Below are positions 1 to 11,229 of a stretch of DNA of 64,000 nucleotides, one piece after another; positions within the stretch are counted from its first letter, which is position 1, and every line of letters starts with the position of its first letter. The stretch is from NCBI GenBank assembly GCA_010094045.1, contig ML986607.1, forward strand, positions 349,146 to 413,145. The letters run 5' to 3'. Source of the stretch: Lojkania enalia. Taxonomy: Eukaryota > Ascomycota > Dothideomycetes > Pleosporales. A model generated the notes under the pieces. It was not told where the DNA came from and did not search any database. It was given only the letters and a program-made list of their open reading frames with translations. A program made the translations under genes and the position numbers.

Positions 1-929
1 AATGATCCCAGACTATTGCAGCAGCAAAACGCAGATAAGATACCAGACCTTTTAAATCGCAATTTACATTCCCAAATCCCTGGTCACCGTTTCTTTGCCC
101 TCGGTGTACCGCACCCAGGATGTTATTTCTCCGTCTTGGAGACGATCCGCAGCTTCTATGCCGTTCATCATCTCCGTGGACGCGGGGATAAAGGCATTCA
201 TCAGAGATTTTACCTTTAAGCTAGGTCTAAGCTCTACAAGCTTCTCCACAAAGCTTAGTGAAGTTATTTTCTGGGAATGCCAATTCGTTTGGCGATGCCG
301 AGCGAAAACGTGTTGTGGTGGGGTTGGATAAGAGATGGTTTTCCCACGAATTAGATGTTGGCACCATTCATTATCTGGACTAGCATTTTGCCCCGACCAA
401 TATCACCTTGATAACTCGATTCTGTAACCTGGCGATTTGCTAGGCGCTAGCCTAATATTCCCTCTATTCCATCGATACTAGGCTATTATTATCGTCTGAA
501 ATATACCCAAACATCCAGCCGGAGCCCCATAAAACTTCGAAACAGCTAATCTCGAGAGGAAGCAGATAGCAAGAACATAAAAAATATTTATCTGTACCGT
601 GCTTCTTCAAAATGTGAGCCAATGAATAATAAACCACCATTCCCTCACCCCTACGCAATCGTAAAGCTTCAATTCACGACCTATCCCAAACGTACATCAA
701 TTTACTGTGTCTCAGCGGAATCCCAATAATCTTTATGCACCCGACCCAAAGCTTTGCGGTAAGCGATGCCGTCTTCCCAACCAACTCAAAGCACAAAATA
801 GAACTAGTGTAAGCTCAGGTCACGTGCCTAATCAGCTATGCAGCCTTGACTAAGCAGTCTCATGTACTATATATTCCCCCGCCGTACCTTGACCGAGAGG
901 TCAAGGGGACATCACAACACACCATCAAT
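1..929. other. No recognised gene; possible decayed coding fragment near 64-249 (minus)
   Basis: I recognise no intact gene here. A 61-codon minus-strand frame at 64-249 has a protein-like composition but no motif I can assign, and it has no plausible complete gene structure around it. A CACGTG palindrome lies at 821-826. The stretch is probably intergenic DNA or the remains of an old gene next to the HET relic. Confidence 0.4.
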
Positions 930-937
930 ACATCTAT

Positions 938-1138
938 TGTGGTGAGAGGCGAATCTTGTCTCAGGGAGGGAGATGAGGGGCTGAACTGCTTGATTGAAGA
1001 TGGCCAGCGGGCCATATTTATGTACATGAAGAAGGGGTATATCGGCTGATATCCAGCGTGATATCCGGCGTGATATCGACCGTGATATCGTACGTCGATA
1101 TCTGATACAGCTCAACAGACTAGCCAAAAATCCCCAAA
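938..1138 (+). mobile_element. Small non-autonomous element, copy 1 (about 200 bp, 8-bp target duplication)
   Basis: This segment is a near-identical inverted copy of the one at 2590-2776. It is bounded by the direct repeat ACATCTAT at 930-937 and 1139-1146, which I read as an 8-bp target-site duplication. The element starts TGTGGTGAGA and ends near ATCCCCA, and carries an internal array of 12-bp units (1047-1094). It is far too short to encode a transposase. The ends form at best a weak inverted repeat. An 8-9 bp duplication is typical of hAT or Mutator-like transposition, so a MITE mobilised in trans is the best reading. A tiny solo LTR is less likely because LTR elements normally give 4-6 bp duplications. 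Confidence 0.72.
1047..1094 (+). repeat. Four tandem 12-bp units with a GATATC core
   Basis: There are four head-to-tail 12-bp units, each beginning TGATATC (TGATATCCAGCG, TGATATCCGGCG, TGATATCGACCG, TGATATCGTACG), followed by a further GATATC. Each unit contains the palindrome GATATC. The sister element at 2590-2776 has three of the units, so unit number varies between copies. Subterminal repeats of this kind are known transposase-binding sites in hAT and Mutator families; that role here is inferred. Confidence 0.8.
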
Positions 1139-1146
1139 ACATCTAT

Positions 1147-1690
1147 CTATACCACCCTATACAGTCTCCACCCCCCTCCTTCTTACAACTAGTATATCCA
1201 GTCTCTGTCCTCTAGTGCACAGGCGTCGACTTGTCCATGCTCTTGGCAGAATGATGAGCAATCCAGGGACACATGCCTAGCATTCTCCCACATATCTCCA
1301 TTATGTTCCTAGCCTCCTGGCCTACGTTTAGCTGCACTAATGCATATGATCTCACAAAGGGATGTCGCTGCCCCCGGATTGTGCATAACCTCTTCTGGGA
1401 TATAAATTAGTTGTCCAATGATGTCACCGTTTCAATTCTCGAGGAGAAAGTGAAGATTTTTGTGATCAGAGGTCCTTCTGGGGCCCCCTTTATCCTGAAA
1501 CTTCAGGTGTAGGCGAGTTGTCCGGAACTCAGTGACAAGCTCGCTTAGCTCATTATACACATCTGATACAGGCGGCACAAGATACGCAAATTTAAATGGA
1601 GTCGCCTAGTGTAAGGTAGTCAACATCCACGCCGATGCCAGTATCTGGGTCTTCGATGTAGAATTTGTTGTATATTTTTACTCGAGCCTT
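1147..1690. other. Probable 3' part of the decayed HET gene or its 3' flank
   Basis: There is no independent gene. Short minus-strand stretches read like the C-terminal part of HET-domain proteins, but stops and frame changes prevent a model. The boundary between the HET relic and non-coding flank cannot be fixed by eye. Confidence 0.35.
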
Positions 1691-3709
1691 TGTTTAAGAG
1701 TTAATTTTGTACCACTCGATCATAGACGATAGGGAGAACGGCTGTATGGGACCTTTTCGGCAAATACCATTGCTCTCTCTCTGATAGATGCTCGTGCTGT
1801 GACAAATATCTGTGTGGAGTTGGCCGTCGCATCCACACCACGACCAGCTCGGCAACGTCCAAATGACATTATCATATCTATCACGTCTGCGGCATGATTT
1901 CCTAAAGGGTAGCCATATAAGTGCACCGTTGAAGATCATTTTTGGTATACCACAGAGAATCCCACCTCGCATACGGCGGCTCAAAATAGCTATTAATGGG
2001 GAGAAAGTATCAAGGGTGTCTTCTGAAAAGGTAAGGGTACGGCATGTGTCGCGTATCAGGGAGCATCAACTGCTGAGGCAAATATTGATGTATTGAAGGA
2101 GGGTAAGTGGCCTGCCTATCTAGAGGCTGGCAATGGCGAGACTATATAGGCCTGAAAAAAAAGATCAACTATAATAGGATAGTAGAAACATGTGACAGCA
2201 TGAGTATTCCCAAATATCGAAAAGATATGCTCGAACATCTGACCATCGTTGCCGCCTATCTTTTATTTCAGAAACAATTTGTTCTTTGCCACGCTCATGT
2301 ATACCTTTTCCGCTCCTGCCTCCTCATGTCAGTGTTTGGTTATGAAAAGCTAATACTTGTGTCGAATGAAACCATTCCTGGAAGGTTCAGCCTCGTTCGT
2401 GGTACGGATGGTCCCGTAATTTTTTTTGATTCATTATACTGGTGAGTCTCATCATAATATACTGTGGACTGAATTGAAATCTATGGTAAGAAGCTTCTCG
2501 CGAACAGTGCGGCCCAACACCTGGAAGCCCAAAATTTCCATCTGGGCCCTCGCATGCTGCTATCGTTAGATAAGCATTTGCATAAATTGTCATGGGGATT
2601 TTGGCAAGTCTACCGAGCTGTATCAGATATCTTCGTACGATATCACGGTCGATATCACGCTGGATATCAGCTGATATACCCCTTTTCCACGTACATAAAT
2701 ATGGCCCGCTGGCCATCTTCAATCAATCAGTTCAGTTCCTCATCTCCCTCCCTGAGGCAAGATTCGCGTCTCACCACATAAATTGATGTCATAAATTTTA
2801 ATTGAGCATCCTTTTATATGTCGTCGTTTTGTACGATGTAGAAGCGGTCAACACTGTCCATAAGCATTGGCAGACGCATCAATGAGGGAACAAGGAAATT
2901 AACCACATCCATATCTCTGCTCAAATCCTACTAAAGAAGCTCAAGGAAGCTCCATGGGTAATTGGTGTTCTACTCCAACTGAAAAGTGATCAGATACACA
3001 AGGCTTTACAGCGGGACTTGAAACGTTGAACCGAAAAAGAGCCTACATACCAAAGGTACTTTAATCCCAGCTCTTTAGTGAGATAGATAATATCATGAAT
3101 CGTAACTGGAAGACGAGATCGACTCTTGGGATCCTCGAATGCACCCCCACGGCGAAGAGCTTGAAGGTTCTGAATTGTCGTCTGTAAAGGGTCAGACAGG
3201 CCGGTTTGCCCCAAAGGTGACTGAGAGCCAAGTACTTGCATGGCTCTAATTGCAAAACCAAGAATTTTCGTTCTATATCATTTAAAAGAAGTCTTGCCGG
3301 TGGATCGATGGGGGATCAGGGGTCCATTATAGAGTGACAGATACCGGAATGATCTTGATCGCAATCCCGGATAAGCCCGCTAATGAAGGCTAGTTCGATA
3401 GTTGGGCATGTTTGTTCCGAAGAGTCCCTATTTTATCTTAGTAATGGTAGTTTGAAATGCCTAAATCCTATTACCAGCCCAGCCGTCCCATGTTCATACC
3501 TGACAAATGAGGCTGAAATGGCATCCTCTCACGCCACGAAATAGAGGAACATCAGAGTATGAGCGTATGAGTTCTCTACATGTATGACGACCCCTGTTAC
3601 TCTTGAGTGCTTCAAAAGTTCCGATCGAGACAGTCGTGGCCTCATTTTGATAGACTTTAGCAATTTCTGTACAAATGGCACATCGCTCACTCGCGTTACT
3701 GCGCACCAC
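1691..3709 (-). pseudogene. HET-domain (heterokaryon incompatibility) pseudogene
   Basis: Fragments of one HET-domain protein occur in order on the minus strand. An N-terminal Cys-rich region (from about 3709) and a C..DH...C stretch (near 3370) come first. The HET core then starts at YLALSHLWG (about 3237-3211), followed by TIHDII and GLKYLW (about 3050), a FYIVQNDD-like piece (about 2840), IYANAYLTIAA (about 2585-2555) and the downstream LPSWSW motif (about 1840). HET proteins typically drive incompatibility-type cell death after non-self recognition. Lesions visible here are an in-frame TGA upstream of the core, a frame change just after the WG motif, an in-frame TAA after QNDD, and a 187-bp element inserted in the core. 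A GTATGT donor after KYL suggests a real intron near 3049. The gene is clearly non-functional as read. Confidence 0.75.
2590..2776 (-). mobile_element. Small non-autonomous element, copy 2, inserted in the HET pseudogene
   Basis: This is the second copy of the element at 938-1138, in reverse orientation and with three rather than four 12-bp GATATC units. It is bounded by the direct repeat CATAAATTG at 2581-2589 and 2777-2785 (9 bp, or 8 bp if the outer C is part of the element). On the minus strand the HET reading frame up to the insertion resumes in register after it once one copy of the duplication is discounted. That is direct evidence of a transposition event. Identity to copy 1 is high, with scattered transitions and small indels. 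No coding capacity. Confidence 0.78.
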
Positions 3710-4598
3710 TCTGTAATAAACTCATGTTTCCCCTTCGCAAGATTTGTTCGTATATGGGAAACGTTTGTATTTTCTTCGACGTGGTTAGTTGAGAAGATGG
3801 CAATATTCTTTAGCTGATGCGGGGTTCCGCAAAGCAAAGTCTCAGCCTAGGAGCCTTGTGCTAAGCATACTGAGCGATACTTCTCTCCCCGTTTCACTTT
3901 ATAAAGTTTTCTAAGACTATGTCCCTGCTGCCCAGTTTTTTGTTGATTCAATAAATTTATTCTTAACAAAGTATTCAACACCGAAATTAGATTACGAGTC
4001 GTACACCAAATTCGCAACAGCGAGTAAAAGCAGCGCACCCCATAGAAGTGGGAAATGAACGATGGGTTACCTGCTCTGGCTTCCAGTATTTGGATATTAG
4101 CTATGAGTGATCCACCATCACGTTACCTAACTCTGTATTACTTGCAGAAGTTCTCCTCTCACGCGCTACTATCCTTTTGCTCGGAGTCAGACTTGTTTAA
4201 GCCTTTGTGGAAACTCAGGGCTAATTGGGATAGATTGGCATATTTTGCTTTATTATTTTGAGAACAATTGGATATACCATAATGGAATTCGAATGGTGTG
4301 TTCTTCAATTTCAGTTGGAATCACGTGGTTAATCCATCAGCCTGATCTTTCGCTGTCTCAAAGTTTAAAGTAAAACATTCTGGGTTAAAACATATTATTT
4401 ATTTCTTTACGTCGGTAATTTGGCTGTGCAGGCTTCCTCAAGTCTATTCTAAGTAGTCAGATCACGGGACTATATGATTGGGTGGGGAGCCGGCGTTACA
4501 AGCACAGCACCGGCAGCTAAATGGCTCCAACTTCATGACGTCCCGAAGATCACTTAATTTCTTCCCCCAAGGCTTGCAGGGAGAGTGAGATATATATC
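3710..4598. other. Intergenic region, nothing recognised
   Basis: Several short frames on both strands lack recognisable motifs and plausible splice structure. A CACGTG palindrome lies near 4322-4327. The left part is upstream of the HET relic and could be its promoter. The right part should hold the promoter of the amidohydrolase gene. Confidence 0.5.
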
Positions 4599-4775
4599 AT
4601 GTCGGAAACACCTCGAACTAATAAAATGCAGTTACAGAACTTTATAGTCGTAGGTATCATATCTATTATAACGGCATGGCCGAGCCAGCATGTATAACCC
4701 GCATTAACAAGAATGCAAGAAGAGGTGATCCTATTTGAAATCAATTATGTTTCTGAGAACTAATCGATGAAGCAG

Positions 4776-6026
4776 ACAACATCGATCTTACCGTGCTACC
4801 CTTCGTCACTCATGCCCTGACCTCAATCGTCGATCTCTCCAAACCACTTCCGAAGCCACTACCATCTTTTTCCAATGCTTCCAGGATAGATACGCACGTG
4901 CACCCTGTACCTTCATGGTTCCGTAACCTCCAACCCCTCGCTGCAGGTCGCGAGACACCAACATGGAACCTATCTTTGCACCTAGATTTCATGGCCGAGC
5001 ATAACATCAAACACTCAATCTTATGCATATCTACACCCCAGGCCAACGCATTCCCTGGCAATCGCGAGAAGACTGTGGCGTTGGCTCGAATTCTAAATGA
5101 ATTCGCTGGCGAATTAGTGAGAGCGTTTCCTGAGCGCTTTAGCTTCCTCGCCGTAACAGCATTGCCGTATGTCGAGGAAAGCATCACGGAGATTCAGTAT
5201 GCCTTGAATGAGCTAGGTGCGGTGGGTTTGGGCATGTTGACAAATCACGAGGCACTGTATCCTGGAGATGAGAAGTTTAGGCCGCTCTGGGAATCTCTAC
5301 AAGCCCGAGACAGCAACAAGGAAATTGTGTTCATTCATCCGACTGATCCTGTAATCAACTTCAGTGGAAATCTAGTTAATTCTAAGCCTTGTAAGTTTTT
5401 CAATACCCTGTCAACTGAAATAGTCAAGATTGCAAACTGACTGATCGAATAGCGCCCCTGCGGTCTGGTCTCGGCGAATTTTATTTCGAGACTGCAAGAG
5501 CCATATCTTCGATCACGGCATCACGAACAATTATTGAGTTCCCAAAATTGCATTGGCGTGTGAGTCATGGTGCTGGGGCTTTTCCAGATATCCAGGACCG
5601 GTTTTTACTAGGGTTTCCCAACGATGCTGAAGAAGCACGCAAAATATATGCAACACGGTTAGTACCTGTACTATTAGAAATAGGAAATGGAGCTAATCCT
5701 TGAAGATTTTGGTACGATAGTGCGGGGCCGGTATATCCTCGCCAGATCAAGGGGCTTTTAGCGCACGACGTGCCTATTTCACAGTTCGTTTTCGGAACGG
5801 TACTTTTAACCTACACCTTCTTTGGCGGGGCCTAATGAATAATTGATAATTAAGCGAACATGATACTAACAATATGCAGGATTATCCTTACGGCATTGGG
5901 TTCTGGGATGTCAATGCCAACATTGCTGGCCTTGCGGATGCCGATTTCCTTTCGCGAGAGGAAAAGAACGCCGTTTTCTATCGCAACGCGGAGGAGCTGT
6001 GGAAAGGAAAAATTTATAATTTGTGA
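4776..6026 (+). CDS. Amidohydrolase family 2 protein (ACMSD-like metal-dependent decarboxylase/hydrolase)
   Basis: This is a TIM-barrel amidohydrolase related to aminocarboxymuconate-semialdehyde and 6-methylsalicylate decarboxylases. Exons I can join in frame are about 4776-5390, 5453-5657, 5706-5799 and 5880-6026 (stop TGA), with introns of 62, 48 and 80 bp; the last has a TACTAAC branch site. Numbering from the codon at 4793, the metal ligands are visible: HxH in DTHVHP (H35, H37), H182 (IHPTDP), H238 (VSHGAGAFP) and D300 (FGTDYPYG). That is about 347 residues, close to family size. The frame is open back to 4757 but has no in-frame ATG before the HxH motif, so an upstream exon is needed. 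A candidate is ATG at 4599 spliced at 4653/4776, which keeps frame and gives about 371 residues. Substrate unknown. It converges on the sugar kinase with only 73 bp between stop codons. Confidence 0.85.
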
Positions 6027-6099
6027 AACTGGCACAAATTTTCGATTATTGTTATTCCGGACTTGGATCCAGAGTTGAGGTACAATAGTACTAAATAGT

Positions 6100-7362
6100 T
6101 TAGTAGCTCGGAATGGCCACCCCTAGCCCAGCAAAACCTTCTTGAAAGACTTTACGTCCGGCGATCTCGTTCGCAAAATTCACTTTCTGTTCCAAGCTCC
6201 AGTCTCCACTATGGTGAGAAAGTGCGAAGAGCATCCCAGCAATAAAGGTATCCCCGGCCCCAATAGCGCTAGGTGATGTTAGATATAGACAAAAACGAAT
6301 AATTAGAATTTTTGGGGCTCCATACTCGATTACAGATCCGGTGAATTCAACAGGTTTCCACGCCTTCACGGTTGCCCAAGATTTCGATCCTGTGGATGAT
6401 CTCTGAACTGCTGTAGCCCCGTCAGACCCCCAGGTGCAACAAAGCAATACACTAATAGTTATTTAGTTTCTAAAATTCAATATGTGCCAAAATCTGCTTA
6501 CTCTTTTCGTGTGTGGGAAAGCTGCTGTTCGAGACACTCCTTCGCCGATCCAAAACCTTTCGCCTACAAATTCGGTTAGTGGATCACATTTAGCCCACAT
6601 CCGGTTGAGCTCACCTCAGCCCACGTCTTAGAATAAAATACCAGATCTGCCTCTGCTGCTATACGCATCAATCCTTCTCGAGTAGGCTTCTCTACTTCAA
6701 CGCTGATCTTAAATCCATGATGCTCCTGTGAGGAACGCAGATATTTTATGCAATCAAGTACGACAAATGGATTCCTTCCCTACCTCTATCAGTTTCTCAT
6801 TCATCATCAAAGATTCTCTAAGCTTACCTCAAAATGATACCACCCCTCCCTTGCATCTTCCAATACGCTCATGACCTTTGCTTTCGCAACAAATTCTTCA
6901 ACCGATAACTCCGGCAACTCATTATAACTAACAATCGTCCTGGATCCAGTCTCCTGACTCTTGATAATATAACTAGATGCCGCCTCATGAGCATCTTTCC
7001 GATAGATGGAGCACGGATCTAATGCGACTGATCGAAAGGAGTCGCGAATGAAGGATACCGCGTCGGAGTCTTTGGCTGGCAGAACTGATAATAAGTGAAG
7101 GCTAATCCCATCTCCATTTTGGCGACTGTCACTAGAGCTCTCACGATACTTAATAAGTTGCTCGAGCACTTCAAAGGTATTTGCGCAATTCCCGCCGCGT
7201 CGGCGAGATAAGCTAGTTGCGCGGAGCTTGTGGTCCTCGCCAGGGTAGTAAGGAACGCTGCAGAGTCAGTGAACATACTTGTCATGAGGTGCCGTTTTGT
7301 AGTATTTACGTAAGAATAGTGTCTATGTATATTGCTCCTACAGCGATAATATGGCGCCGCAT
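6100..7362 (-). CDS. pfkB-family sugar kinase, ketohexokinase-like
   Basis: This is a ribokinase/pfkB-fold kinase that should phosphorylate a sugar with ATP in the cytosol; ketohexokinase-like is the closest match I recognise. Six exons join in frame: 7362-7310, 7257-6828, 6725-6615, 6563-6502, 6451-6326 and 6268-6100. They total 951 nt, or 316 residues, with introns of 52, 102, 51, 50 and 57 bp. The N-terminus is MRRHIIAVGAIYIDTIL, then YPGEDHKLRATS and the Gly-rich RRRGGNCANT (residues 36-45) of the sugar site. The C-terminal pfkB signature AIGAGDTFIAGM follows, with D267 as the catalytic base. The start is the only ATG that yields this conserved first strand. The last acceptor was fixed by the need to reach IGAGDT in frame. 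It looks intact. It is tail-to-tail with the amidohydrolase; a shared pathway is not evident. Confidence 0.88.
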
Positions 7363-7869
7363 TTCGATATGTATTAATCGCTTGCTGAACTGCTTTCTAG
7401 GTTCTGAGGTTTACAATGCTTTCATCGATAACTTATCGATAAACAAAAAGGGGTGGTGAGCAACGCACGGACCATATCTCCACATTTCTACACCCACGTA
7501 CTGTCAATATTCTTAGAACAAGTATCAGCGCTTGATATTCCCATGAAAGCATCCTACTCACACATAGAAGAGTATTAGTTGGTATTACGCCATGTTGCGT
7601 GACACAGTTTCGCTATAGTGGCGGTTCTCGCGCACTTACCCTGAAAGGGTTCCTCGTCGAATGATCGACTCCAGCGGTAGTACCCTCTGTACAGCATTCC
7701 TAGGCAATGGATGAATATAACCACATATAAATTGCTATTTCTATTTCTATGGACTATAAAGCGCACTGAGAGAGCACAATATTCAAAATTCTGTCGTAAA
7801 TTACCTCGACAAAACGGGATGATGACTGCAAGATCGAGGACGAAATATTTCCACAATTTTCCAAACATC
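7363..7869. other. Intergenic: kinase promoter and CHAT-gene 3' end
   Basis: This lies between the kinase start codon (minus strand, transcribed leftward) and the stop codon of the CHAT gene, so it should contain the kinase promoter and the CHAT gene terminator. The overlapping palindromic ATCGAT/TTATCGATAA motifs at about 7423-7443, some 60-80 bp upstream of the kinase ATG, are the most regulatory-looking sequence. I see no further gene. Confidence 0.45.
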
Positions 7870-10800
7870 TCACCAAGTCCCAGGCTTACGTCCGCAAAAC
7901 CAGACTCCATACAGGACAAATGGCGCCCAATGATAAGGCCTCCCTGTGCCCTCGCTCTTCCGGATCTTCAAAATCGTGTGCTGAAGTGCTCTAGCTAAAT
8001 TCACAATGGGGCCTAACTCCGTCCTATCAACATAATGCAAAAAGTATTCATAAAATATTCGCATGAATAGCCGGCCCGTGGATGACTGGATTGGCCATAA
8101 GGCACCTATGACTGATGTTGCACCACCAATGAGAAATGAGGATAGCAGACCCAGGGGTTCATCACCAGAAAGAGAGAAATCTTGAACTCCGCCAGAACAT
8201 GCGATAAGAGTTACATGTGCGGCATTGAGATTGAGAGAAGTAATAGCCGGGATGGTGAGGATCTCGGACGGTGACCCTAGGATCAGAGACTGATGGGAGG
8301 GTATGTGTGGATCAACCATTCCATGACCATGGAAATGTATGACCTTGGAAGAAACGGAATCTTGCTTGACAGCATCTTTTGTAAGGTCTTTGCCCAGTAG
8401 CGGTGAGCACTGGAAGTTAGTTGCTAGTGTTGTCAATGATTCATATATTTTGGATCTTTCCGACACAGTCTCGGGCACAGAAGAGCCGTCATCGTACGCT
8501 CCAAATATCGAGGCTTTCCACTCTTTTGACGCATCAGCTCCTGGGCTCGGTGCCGCAAGGCGGAGGAGGCAATTGACTAAAACAGCATGCGAAGGAACGT
8601 AAAGGATTGGATTGCGCTCAATGAGGGGTTTATTAGCCAGAATAATGGCATGCAATGGCAGGTTATGAAGAGGTGCTGTAGGCGACAAGATCAGAATGTC
8701 GCCTTCTTGGCAGCATAACTCTAAAGGGGCAATGACAGGCACAAATGGTCGTAAGAATCTGTCGGCATCGTCATAGTTCATCCGTCGTTCGTCAATCTTT
8801 TCCGCCTCTTCCTTAAGCTCTTCAAGAGATGCTTCAATCTCAATCATTTCCCGGATTGCGATTGGGCCATCGTCATCTCTTCCCATGCAGAAGGAAAAGA
8901 GTAAAAGCTTGGCTGGTGATACTCCGAAAATGACCCAGTCAACAAACACTAGCTTAGTGGCAGATGCGGTTTGGACAAACTGCAGATCTTCAAAGGTAAT
9001 GGGGCTTTTACGCACCCAATCATCCGCATTCGGTTGAGGCTTTCCACTAGACCCTAAAGTTCGGAGCATGCTCGTAAGTCCTCGAGCCTTCCGCTTTTGG
9101 ATCCATTTCCAAGTGAGATTTTTGTCTTGAAGACCAAAAGCAAGCTCAAGCGCAATGTCGAAATATAGCTGCTCTAGGTCTGCGGTGAAATATGCTTGTG
9201 ATGCGGCCAAAGCTTCTTCTGTACTCTCGTTCTTTTTGTCTCTTGTTTCTTTCTCTAATTGATCTTTTAAATCGAAGGCTTGTTCCAAATATTCTAATAC
9301 TAGCCCTGCTCCTTGAGTTAGCGATGGAATATTTGCAACGAGTCGAAATCGCTCAATCCTTGGCATATCGAGTTCTATCAAGTAATAATAGATCATAGCC
9401 TTCGTAAAGGTGGCTTCGGCATGCCTGATAGTGGTTTCCTTCCTCGCATCAGGGCGGATAAAGTCTTCTAACCGATGCAACATATGCTCAAAATTTTGCA
9501 GATTCTCATTCCTCAGCGAAATAAGGGACAATTGGAGCCATGAAATGCCGCTAAAACTGCCTCCAAATATATCCTCGTCTTCCTCGAAGGGTCTTCCCAC
9601 TGCTGATTGTTGAGGAAGATGCCCCTCAAGAAAAGCTGAAGCGGATGCTTTCAAAAAGGCAATTTCGTACTTTATATATGCATTTTCAACTCTCCCATCC
9701 GCCTTATTTAAAAGGGCTTCAGCTTCCTGTAGGATCTCTCTGGCTTCGGTAGCAAGGTCTTCTGGATCCTCCTGCTGGAGTCGTCCTAGCTCCATAATAG
9801 CCTCAACAAGCAGCAGCTGTTTCTCTGCCAATGAACCAAAAAATGATTTTGTAGTGTCATTTTCTATGCCTTTTCGGAGTTTGGAGCATATATCCTCAAG
9901 CACGTCTATCCGCTTTTCTTCAGAAGTACGATGTGGGTGTAAGATCGTTTGGAGCTTGATGTTCTCAGCAAGCGACTGTTCTTCCTCACTTCTACAATTT
10001 TTGCAATACTTGAGGTACTTTTCCGCATGATACAGGGCATTATCTCTTTGGTGAATCATAAAGTATTCCGCCCACTGGCGTTTATGGAAACGCTGGAAGT
10101 AGGGGAGCTTGTTTGCAAGTGGCAGACTGAGGAATTCGTTTCGCCGATCCCTTGCCATCGCATAGTTGCTAGTTGATGCATTAAGGAAGTCGCAGTATCG
10201 AAATTCAATGAGGGTCAAGGTAAGTTTATCTCCGCTGGTATTCCACACTGTTCTGAGATGACTATGAATCTCATGACCGAAATTCGTTGCTTGTACGATA
10301 TCGGATAGAGATTCCGCGAGCTCAGCGGCATATTCGAGAGCTTGCGATGCTAGAATGTAATCTTGTATCTCTAGGAATTTTTTGGATAGCCGGATGAGTT
10401 CGCTGATTCTTTGCGCCTTAGTGCTGCCTCCTGTAAAGTATCGTAGTCTGATCATTTGACAATGCAGATCAATCGTCCTAAGCTCTTCTTTAAGCGAACT
10501 TTCAACGGCCTCAATAATTCCCTCGGCGTCCTCTAGACATCCATTCTGCGCGAATATTTTCGCTAGGCAGAACATACAGTGTATAAATGCAAGATTTCCA
10601 TCAGCTAGGAGGGAAGATGCTAGCTTTTCTAGCGGAGGTTGAGGATTTTCAACAAAATACTCCACCAGTGTGAGGACTTCAAAGTAGAAACCGGGCTTTG
10701 CAAGCCGCAGTATGAGTTTCTGGAGAAAAGAGCCATCGTAGACTATCCCTGGGTCGTCGAGCCCATCTCCGTACTCTCGCCAGAGATAATAGACTTCTAA

Positions 10801-11229
10801 GCAGTAGTACAAGATCAGAGGCTGAGTCGGCATCAGAAGAACTGTTCAATAAATAATATATAAACCACTAACCACTTGTTCCCCCATCTCATCAGACTCT
10901 AATTTTGGGAGGTACTTTCGGAACAGCGAAGAGGCATATTTGAGCGACCCATCTAGATCCAACGTTGTTCTGGCGTAGTTGAGCGCATTCTGAATAGATA
11001 TAATATCTGTAGATTGATCGTTTTCCTGCCTGATGCTCCGATAGGATATCTCAAGGGTGGTGTGGTTACCCCGAAGGAGGAAAATCCTATTCATCTCTAT
11101 ATGAAGCCGAAGCTTTGCATCGCTAAAATCAATTGACGGTTGCGCTTGAGATAGAATGTCTAGTGCATTTGCGAACTCCCCAATTCGACTCTTCAGCCTA
11201 CTCTTATCAATAAGTACTTGGACCTCCAT
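7870..11229 (-). CDS. TPR/CHAT-domain protein, putative caspase-like cysteine protease
   Basis: This is a large fungal CHAT protein (caspase HetF associated with TPRs). Exon 1 (11229-10873) and exon 2 (10821-7870) join across a 51-bp intron with a GTTAGT donor and CAG acceptor, giving about 1,102 residues. The N-terminal three quarters is helical, TPR-like sequence rich in Leu/Ala/Tyr, with repeated pairs such as SQALEYAAELAES. The C-terminal CHAT domain holds the His motif IHFHGHG (about residues 957-963) and the Cys motif LIACSGG (Cys about 1004), followed by GATSVIGALWPI. Both catalytic-type residues are present, so activity is plausible. The family belongs to clan CD with caspases and separase; target unknown. 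The start is the first in-frame ATG. The frame stays open upstream to a TAG that looks like a splice acceptor (about 11,246), so a further 5' exon is possible. It is divergent from the 274-residue gene at 11,513. Confidence 0.85.

Noticed and set aside
938..1186. Reading the small element as a solo LTR ending at TTACA
   Set aside because: That end gives no target duplication, whereas ending at about 1138 gives an exact 8-bp duplication and matches where similarity to copy 2 stops.
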